Of a stretch of DNA of 18,790 bases, positions 14,217 through 18,790 are shown piece by piece (position 1 is the first letter of the stretch; every line of letters starts with the position of its first letter). Position numbers and translations under genes: made by a program. The notes beneath the pieces are model-generated. The model searched no databases. It worked only from the letters and a program-made list of their open reading frames with translations, and had not been told where the DNA came from. The stretch comes from DAOTVS01 sp034436375 (GTDB taxonomy: Bacteria; Chloroflexota; Anaerolineae; SpSt-313), in contig DAOTVS010000341.1 in assembly GCA_034436375.1 (NCBI GenBank), positions 1-18,790 of the forward strand. Direction: 5' to 3'.

Positions 14217-15081
14217 CGAAAAAGGCGACGGCCAAGACGCCAGGCCCGGCATGGGTGGTGATGGCCGAGCCGACGGAGAGGACTGGAATCTCCTGGATGC
14301 CGAGTTGCTCGCGCAGGGTGGCCGCCAGGCGCTCGGCCTCATCGGGGGCGTCGGCATGCTGCACGCACAGGCGCGCGCCGGCTGTGCGTGGGCATTGCTC
14401 CAGCACCAGGCCAATGAGCCGCTCATAAGCGCGTTGGTGTGAACGCACCTTCTCCAAGACCTCGATGTGCCCATCCGTCAGGTGGAGGACCGGCTTGATC
14501 TGCAGGATGCTGCCCACCAGGGCGGCGGCGCCGCCGATACGGCCGCCCTTTTGCAGGTATTCCAGCGTGCTGATGAGAAAGTAGGTGCGGCTGCGGATTA
14601 TCATATCCTGCACGCGCGCCTGGATCTCGTCGGCGCCCAGGCCACTCTCGGCCCATTCGACGGCGGCCATCACGATCATGCCCAGGGCGCCACCGATGGT
14701 GCGGGTATCGATGACGCGGATATCGGCCTTGCCGAACCCTTCCGCCTGATCCAGCGCCGCGAGGGCAGAGCGGACGGTGCCGCTGGCGTCAGCAGTTGGG
14801 TGGATCGAGAGGATTGTCTGCGCGCGGGCCAACTCACGCTGATAGGCTGCAACAAACTCGGCCGGTGGTGGGGCTGCTGTCTTGGGGAGCTGCGCCGAGA
14901 CCTTGAGCCTGCGCACAAATTCGGCATAGGTGATCTCCCTGTCCTCGAGATAACTCTCCTCACCGAACATGATGACCTGGGGGACTACAGGCAGGTCATG
15001 GGCGGCAGCGTACCCAGATGGCAGGCTGGCAGTGGTGTCGGTGACGATGCGCACGGTTTGCTTGGCTTGATTGGTGCTCAA
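14212..15081 (-). CDS. DegV family fatty-acid-binding protein
   Basis: This 289-residue protein has the DegV (FakB-like) fold, which binds a fatty acid in a deep pocket and in some bacteria presents it to a fatty acid kinase. Family marks are IVTDTTASLP (residues 12-21), the LPVVPQVIMFGEESY strand, LPKTAAPPPAEF in the place of the usual T-S-Q-P loop, SIHPTADASGT, VIDTRTIGGALG and EYLQKGGRIG. The usual TSQP reads TAAP here, so the head-group loop may differ. No ATG lies before residue ~38. The TTG at 15081 is used because GGGGGTGAGG lies 4 nt upstream and gives the full N-terminal strand. It is transcribed alone, convergent with the operon, and ends in the shared hairpin. Confidence 0.92.
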   Translation of the reverse strand: MSTNQAKQTVRIVTDTTASLPSGYAAAHDLPVVPQVIMFGEESYLEDREITYAEFVRRLKVSAQLPKTAAPPPAEFVAAYQRELARAQTILSIHPTADASGTVRSALAALDQAEGFGKADIRVIDTRTIGGALGMIVMAAVEWAESGLGADEIQARVQDMIIRSRTYFLISTLEYLQKGGRIGGAAALVGSILQIKPVLHLTDGHIEVLEKVRSHQRAYERLIGLVLEQCPRTAGARLCVQHADAPDEAERLAATLREQLGIQEIPVLSVGSAITTHAGPGVLAVAFFV

Positions 15082-15108
15082 GATGCCTCACCCCCTGTTG
15101 TAAGGGTT

Positions 15109-15139
15109 GGGCCGGTGACGGATCTGATCCGGCCGGCCC
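15109..15139. repeat. Compound dyad in the degV leader
   Basis: GGGCCGG (15109-15115) pairs with CCGGCCC (15133-15139). Inside it, CGGATC-T-GATCCG (15119-15131) is a second perfect palindrome. It lies 28-58 nt upstream of the degV start codon, so it is either an operator or a 5' leader stem-loop. There is no sign of a ligand-binding riboswitch consensus. Confidence 0.4.
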
Positions 15140-15183
15140 GGTTATCCCCCTCGGCTGGCTGACACCACGAGGAGGTGTTTTCT

Positions 15184-15201
15184 ATGAGTAGCCTGTTGTG
15201 A
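15184..15201 (+). other. Five-codon frame with strong ribosome binding site (leader peptide candidate)
   Basis: AGGAGGT (15170-15176) is followed at ideal 7-nt spacing by ATG and the frame MSSLL-stop. The TGA overlaps another ATG (TGATG at 15199-15203), opening an 88-codon frame that runs into the Eis-like gene. The ribosome binding site also sits in a small hairpin (ACACC 15162-15166 with GGTGT 15174-15178). The longer frame uses codons rare among its neighbours (AGA, CTA, ATA) and is probably not a gene. This could be a translational leader or the remnant start of a lost gene. Confidence 0.2.
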
Positions 15202-15412
15202 TGATTACGTTGGGGTGTGGCCTCCAGTTGCGGGTGGTGATAAGGGCCGCCGGCGCAACGGAGGGTCAGCCAGACCGATCTCACAGAACCGCTCTAAAAC
15301 CCATTCTACATGCAGAGCACAGTCGAGTCAACGCGTATAGCGCGTGCTCCGATCTGGGGAGCCACGAGGCCTGGCATGAGGCGTGCTATGATATGTTTGG
15401 AGGAGGTGCGCG

Positions 15413-16648
15413 ATGCAGGGGTGGCCTGTACGAATTGCTGAGAGCCCGGCGGATTATGAGCGGGTGATGGCCCTTTTCGGCGAGATCGAGGGCCCGGAGG
15501 AAGTGGCCTACTGCCAGCAGCGCCTGATGCACCTGCGTTACCGGCCGGAGCTGACGCGTTACATCGAGCTCGACGGCAGGGTTGTCTGTGCGGTCCTGCT
15601 CCGCCACGACCGCTGGCTGGTGGATGGTGCGCCGCTGGATGTGGGTTTTGTGGAGAACATCCTCACCCACCCGGAATACCGCGGGCGCGGGCTCTTTACG
15701 GCCCTGCTCCAGGACTCTCTGACTTTTCTGCGCGGCGAGGCCTTTGCGCTGGCGAGCCTGCATGGCCCGGTGACCCTCTATGCCCGCCTGGGCTATGCGC
15801 CGGTGCGCTACCATAGCGCAGTGACCTTGCCGGCTGTACAGGCGACGGCGCTCCCCAGCAACGGGCGAGCGCGCCCGTTTACCCGTGATGACATTGGCGA
15901 AGTGAGCGCGCTCTATGCCGCCAACTATGGGCCTCTGGCAGGCAGTGAGGAGCGTACGGCGGGTGTGTGGCACGGGCTGTCGCAATGGAAGGGCGCTCTG
16001 GTTATCGAGGGCGCCAACCGGTCGCTGACGGCCTACGCTAAAGTGGAGCAGCGCTTTGTGCGGCGCAAGCTGCGTGTGGTCGAGGCGGCGGCGGCCGATG
16101 GACAGGCGGCCGCGGCGCTGCTGCAAGCCCTTGGCCGGCAAGCACAGGAGGAGGGGCTGGAGGAGGTCTACCTGCCCCTGGCGCCCGAGCATCCGGTGGC
16201 GCGCGCAGTTCTGGCAGCGGGGGGCAAGGCGCGCCTGGTGGGCCCGCAAGCGCAGGGCAGCCATTGGGGACACGAAGATCAAGCGCGGGTTGTCGATCTG
16301 TCGGCAGCCCTGACGGCCCTGGCCCCTGCGCTGAGCCGACGATTGAGCGCCTCAATCTATGCGGGCTGGCAGGGCAATATCGCCATCGATACCGACGAGG
16401 GCTCAGCCAGCCTGGAGATCGATGCGAACGGTGTACGGGGCACGGCGCGGGATGGCGTGACGCAGGGCGTGCTGCGCCTGCCCGCGCGGCTCCTGGCGCC
16501 GCTGTTTCTGGGCACCCTGGGCGCGCGCGAGCTGGTGGCGCAGCCAGGGGTGGAGGCCAATGTGCCTTTGCTGGGCCTCCTGGGGGCCCTTTTCCCGCCG
16601 CGCTGGCCGGTTTCGGAGAACGAGGACTGGTGGATCGAGATCGACTGA
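15413..16648 (+). CDS. Eis-like GNAT acetyltransferase with SCP2-like C-terminal domain
   Basis: This 411-residue protein has the Eis (enhanced intracellular survival) architecture of two GNAT-type domains and a sterol-carrier-like C-terminal domain. The first GNAT domain (residues ~5-150) carries the acetyl-CoA loop VENILTHPEYRGRGL (80-94) and ends with YARLGYAPVRYH. The second, degenerate GNAT domain spans residues ~155-285. The C-terminal part (~290-411), with GNIAIDTDEGSASLEI, is SCP2-like, and the chain ends in an acidic, Trp-containing segment. Relatives acetylate amino groups of small molecules, including aminoglycosides in mycobacteria. The substrate here is unknown. GGAGGAGGT lies 5 nt before the ATG. 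It converges on the truncated oxidoreductase with only 5 nt between stops. Confidence 0.88.
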   Translation: MQGWPVRIAESPADYERVMALFGEIEGPEEVAYCQQRLMHLRYRPELTRYIELDGRVVCAVLLRHDRWLVDGAPLDVGFVENILTHPEYRGRGLFTALLQDSLTFLRGEAFALASLHGPVTLYARLGYAPVRYHSAVTLPAVQATALPSNGRARPFTRDDIGEVSALYAANYGPLAGSEERTAGVWHGLSQWKGALVIEGANRSLTAYAKVEQRFVRRKLRVVEAAAADGQAAAALLQALGRQAQEEGLEEVYLPLAPEHPVARAVLAAGGKARLVGPQAQGSHWGHEDQARVVDLSAALTALAPALSRRLSASIYAGWQGNIAIDTDEGSASLEIDANGVRGTARDGVTQGVLRLPARLLAPLFLGTLGARELVAQPGVEANVPLLGLLGALFPPRWPVSENEDWWIEID

Positions 16649-16653
16649 GAGTA

Positions 16654-17592
16654 TCAGCCGAGCCTGGCGCGGATGTACTGCTCGGGCCAGGCGATTTCCT
16701 CGTGCAGGGCGTGGGCGGCGTGTAGCGGCCAATAGGGATGGCGCAGCAGCTCGCGCCCCAGCGCCACGGCATCGGCGCGCTCGTTGTGTATGATCTCGGC
16801 GGCCAATTCCGGTGTGCTGATCAGACCCACGGCGATGGTGGGGATGCCCGCCTCGCGGCGGACCTGCTCGGCCAGGGGCACCTGATATCCGGGGCCGAGG
16901 CTGGGCGGCGCCGTGGGCAGCAGGCCGCCTGAAGAGCAATCTACCAGGTCCACGCCGTGCTCCTTGAGCCAGCGCGCCACTTGCACGGTATCCTCGATGG
17001 TGAGGCCACCTGGCGCCCAATCGGTGGCGGAGAGGCGCACCAGCAGCGGTCTTTCCGCCGGCCAGAGGGCGCGCACCGCATCTACCACCTGCAGCAGCAG
17101 CCGCGCCCGGTTGGCCAGCGACCCCCCGTACTCATCAGCACGCTGATTCGAGAGCGGCGACAGGAACTCGTGCAGGAGGTAGCCGTGGGCGCCATGGATC
17201 TCGGCGGCGGCAAAGCCGGCCTCCAGAGCGCGGCGGGCAGCCGCGCGAAAGGCATTGATGATGGTCCCAATTTCCTCTGCGCTCAGCGCTTCGGGCACCA
17301 CCCAGCCCTCATCCTGGGGAATGGCGCTTGGCCCCACCGGTTGTTGGGGGCCCACGCCTTGGGCTGGGGTGAAAGCTTTGCGGCCGGCGTGCGCCAACTG
17401 CACGGCCATGGCGGCCCCCGCGTTGCGGCAGAGCTGGACAATCCTGCTGAGCGGCTCAATGTGAGCGTCATCCCACAGGCCCAGGTCATGCACGGTGATG
17501 CGGCCGCGTGGCTCGATGGCTTCGGCCTCGGGTCCCCTTACTGAACCCATCACTGAACTGAACCCATCACTACGACGCTGAGCGTCATTCAC
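16654..17592 (-). pseudogene. NADH:flavin oxidoreductase (Old Yellow Enzyme, YqjM type), N-terminally truncated
   Basis: The frame gives up to 312 residues, of which those from about residue 22 (EAEAIEPRGRIT) match YqjM-type ene-reductases to the C-terminus. Visible landmarks are QLAHAGRKA (Q65), EIHGAHGYLLHEFLSPLSNQR (H133, H136), EYGGS, LLVRLSATDW, DCSSGG and GRELLRHPYW. The family's first ~60 residues are missing: the first TIM-barrel strand with the FMN-binding Pro-Met-Cys and the redox-sensing Cys and Tyr. In their place are ~20 unrelated residues encoded by a tandem repeat. The possible starts are GTG at 17592, overlapping the alcohol dehydrogenase stop, or ATG at 17550. Without the first strand the barrel is unlikely to bind FMN, so I call it broken. 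Confidence 0.7.
17540..17571. repeat. Tandem 15-bp repeat at the oxidoreductase junction
   Basis: ACTGAACCCATCACT occurs at 17540-17554 and again at 17557-17571, a 17-bp period. The repeat lies where the homologous part of the Old Yellow Enzyme gene begins, followed by a GACGCT-C-AGCGTC dyad (17574-17586) and the end of the alcohol dehydrogenase gene. It looks like the scar of a deletion with local duplication. Confidence 0.7.
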
Positions 17593-18592
17593 GCACCATC
17601 ATGACCTTGACGGCGTCGCCCGGGCCCTCGGCGAGGATGGCGGGCAGGTCGTCCAACGCCACCTTGCGCGTGATGAGGGGGGCTACCTGCACGCGGCCGG
17701 AGGCAAGCAGGGCCAGTGAGCGGCTGTGAGTAAAGGGGTTCACAAAGGCGCCGCGGATGGTGATCTCGCGCCGGAAGAGGTCATAGGGCTCCACGCGGGC
17801 CTGGGCGCCGGGGGTCGCGACGCCGAACCAGACGACGGTGGCGCCCGGAGCGGCAAGAGCGACTGATTGCTCCGCCGTGGCGACCGAGCCCACGGCCTCA
17901 ATGACCACATCGGCGCCGCCGTCGAGGCTGGAGCGCATCTCGTCGAGGCTGAGGGCCTTGGGGTCGAGCACGGCATCAGCGCCGAGCTGCAGGGCCAGCG
18001 TGCGGCGGCTGGCGACCGGGTCCGACACGACCACCCGGCTGGCGCCACTCAGGCGCGCGAGCTGGGCGTGGATCTGGCCGATGGCCCCGCCGCCGATGAC
18101 CAGGACCGTCTGCCCCGGGCGGACCTCGGCCAGGTCGGCGCCGTGCAGGCAGCAGGCCAGAGGCTCGGCCATGGCGGCGGATGCCCAGTCCAGGTGGGCG
18201 GGGAAGGGGAAGATCTGCCGCCGGGGCGCCACGCAATACTCGGCAAAGCCGCCGTCATAGTTCACGCCGATGGCCGAGGCATTGCTGCAAAGGTGCACTT
18301 TGCCCTGGTGGCAGGCACGGCAGGTCCCGCACTGGATATTGGGGTCAACGGCCACCCGGTCGCCCGGCTGGAGGTCCGTTACTCCCTCGCCCACGGCCAC
18401 CACGGCGCCCGAGAACTCGTGCCCGATGACGACGGGCGGCTCGGCATAGTATTCACCCTCGTAGATGTGGCGGTCGGTGCCGCAGACGCCGCAGGCCTTG
18501 ACCTCCACCAGCACGTGCCCCGGCTGCAGCGCGGGCATGGGCCAGTCGCGCACGACGACGTTGTGTTTTCCTTCATAGACGGCAGCTTTCAT
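17585..18592 (-). CDS. Zinc-dependent medium-chain alcohol/polyol dehydrogenase
   Basis: This 335-residue protein is a complete member of the medium-chain dehydrogenase family (sorbitol/threonine dehydrogenase-like). Catalytic zinc ligands are C37 in GVCGTD, H58-E59 in GHEF and E143 in MAEP. The structural zinc site is C88, C91, C94 and C102. The Rossmann loop is VIGGGAIG (165-172), and VVVSDP ends the second strand with an Asp, which favours NAD over NADP. It oxidises a secondary alcohol or polyol, but the exact substrate cannot be assigned. AGGAGG lies 9 nt before the ATG. Its stop overlaps the GTG start of the truncated Old Yellow Enzyme, so the two were probably one operon for reductive or oxidative processing of the same compound. 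Confidence 0.93.
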   Translation of the reverse strand: MKAAVYEGKHNVVVRDWPMPALQPGHVLVEVKACGVCGTDRHIYEGEYYAEPPVVIGHEFSGAVVAVGEGVTDLQPGDRVAVDPNIQCGTCRACHQGKVHLCSNASAIGVNYDGGFAEYCVAPRRQIFPFPAHLDWASAAMAEPLACCLHGADLAEVRPGQTVLVIGGGAIGQIHAQLARLSGASRVVVSDPVASRRTLALQLGADAVLDPKALSLDEMRSSLDGGADVVIEAVGSVATAEQSVALAAPGATVVWFGVATPGAQARVEPYDLFRREITIRGAFVNPFTHSRSLALLASGRVQVAPLITRKVALDDLPAILAEGPGDAVKVMMVRE

Positions 18593-18649
18593 GAGAGGTT
18601 TCCTCCTGATTCCGTTGGTTGTTCGGGTAGAGCCTTCCTGGCAGCTGTC

Positions 18650-18699
18650 TACGGCCCGGGCTCAGGCCGGGTAGCTTGCTCCGCATGGGCCCGGCCGTA
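18650..18699. repeat. Nested inverted repeats upstream of the dehydrogenase
   Basis: TACGGCC (18650-18656) pairs with GGCCGTA (18693-18699), and inside it GGCCGGG (18665-18671) pairs with CCCGGCC (18690-18696). The inner and outer right arms overlap, so the two pairings are alternatives. The segment abuts the long palindrome and lies 60-110 nt upstream of the dehydrogenase start. I see no clear promoter here. Confidence 0.35.
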
Positions 18700-18790
18700 T
18701 CCAGGGGGTGGCGTGCGATATCATGGTGCTGCCGCCCTGCACCGCGGTGCAGGGCGGCAGCACCATGATATCGCACGCCACCCCCTGGAT
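18699..18790. repeat. Perfect 92-bp palindrome at window end
   Basis: Bases 18699-18744 are the exact reverse complement of 18745-18790, with no loop (centre ACCG-CGGT). The arms start ATCCAGGGGGTGGCG and contain CATGGTGCTGCCGCC. The palindrome may continue past the window. It could be a real cruciform/hairpin element like the one at 14125-14216, or a fold-back artefact at a contig end. Confidence 0.75.

Larger units (their letters stand above)
15082..15412. other. 331-bp intergenic region between divergent genes, dyad-rich
   Basis: This is the longest gap in the window and separates degV from the Eis-like gene. I see no tRNA or convincing protein gene in it. It holds a compound hairpin near degV (15109-15139), a strong ribosome binding site with a five-codon frame (15170-15201), a hairpin at 15227-15259 (GTTGCG/CGCAAC outer stem, GGTGG/CCGCC inner stem), an ACGCG-TATAG-CGCGT dyad near 15330-15345, and a TATGAT (15387-15392) before the Eis-like gene. 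Base composition drops slightly toward 15280-15310. The region must contain both promoters, but none is clear. Confidence 0.6.

Noticed and set aside
15201..15467. 88-codon plus-strand frame after the MSSLL leader
   Set aside because: It has codon use unlike its neighbours and no recognisable motif, and it overlaps the Eis-like start by 55 nt. It is kept only as part of the intergenic finding.
15386..16282. Minus-strand frame opposite the Eis-like gene
   Set aside because: The plus-strand protein has a clear GNAT loop and a strong ribosome binding site, and the antisense frame has neither.
1..18790. CRISPR arrays, tRNA or rRNA genes, insertion sequences with transposase
   Set aside because: No regularly spaced repeats, no cloverleaf-like segment in the gaps, and no transposase or integrase frame was found by eye. 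A covariance-model scan was not possible.

Overview
The window is a gene-dense, GC-rich bacterial segment with AGGAGG-type ribosome binding sites, sigma-70-like promoters of the TTGACA/TATAAT type, and ATG, GTG and TTG starts. The prolyl-tRNA synthetase and the SbcD/SbcC proteins are of bacterial type, but they sit beside a NurA/HerA pair, which is otherwise best known from thermophilic archaea. That mix, with a polyprenol/phytol-kinase-like membrane protein and an Eis-like acetyltransferase, fits Chloroflexota (Anaerolineae-like) best. This placement is an inference, not something the sequence proves.

Layout. (1) 109-1265, minus strand: a three-gene unit of a CoA-binding Rossmann protein, a thioredoxin-fold protein with a CPHC active site, and a helical protein of unknown function. 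Its promoter has a consensus -35 and a perfect 15-bp dyad filling the spacer. (2) 1452-3170, plus strand: proS, divergent from that unit, with its own promoter. (3) 3217-4548, minus strand: an alkaline-phosphatase-superfamily phosphodiesterase, convergent with proS across two small look-alike hairpins. (4) 4728-14129, plus strand: a seven-gene unit behind a TTGCCC-17-TATAAT promoter. It encodes SbcD/Mre11 nuclease, SbcC/Rad50 ATPase, NurA nuclease, a small HAS-barrel-like protein, HerA translocase, a polyprenol-kinase-like membrane protein and a GNAT-like protein. (5) 14125-14216: a perfect hairpin with 43-nt arms that contains the stop codons of both convergent flanking genes. (6) 14212-15081, minus strand: a DegV-family lipid-binding protein, followed by a 331-bp gene-poor region rich in dyads. 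(7) 15413-16648, plus strand: an Eis-like acetyltransferase with an SCP2-like tail. (8) 16654-18592, minus strand: a zinc alcohol dehydrogenase followed by an Old Yellow Enzyme gene that has lost its first ~60 residues at a junction marked by a tandem repeat. (9) 18699-18790: a perfect 92-bp palindrome at the window end.

The centrepiece is the SbcD-SbcC-NurA-(HAS-barrel protein)-HerA block. Known biochemistry of these families (Mre11/Rad50 end processing, NurA nuclease docked on a HerA hexamer) suggests one co-transcribed DNA-end resection machine. Its undescribed part is the 212-residue protein between nurA and herA, which looks like a stand-alone HAS-barrel subunit next to a HerA that already carries its own barrel. 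Gene order and spacing support co-expression, but its role is inferred.
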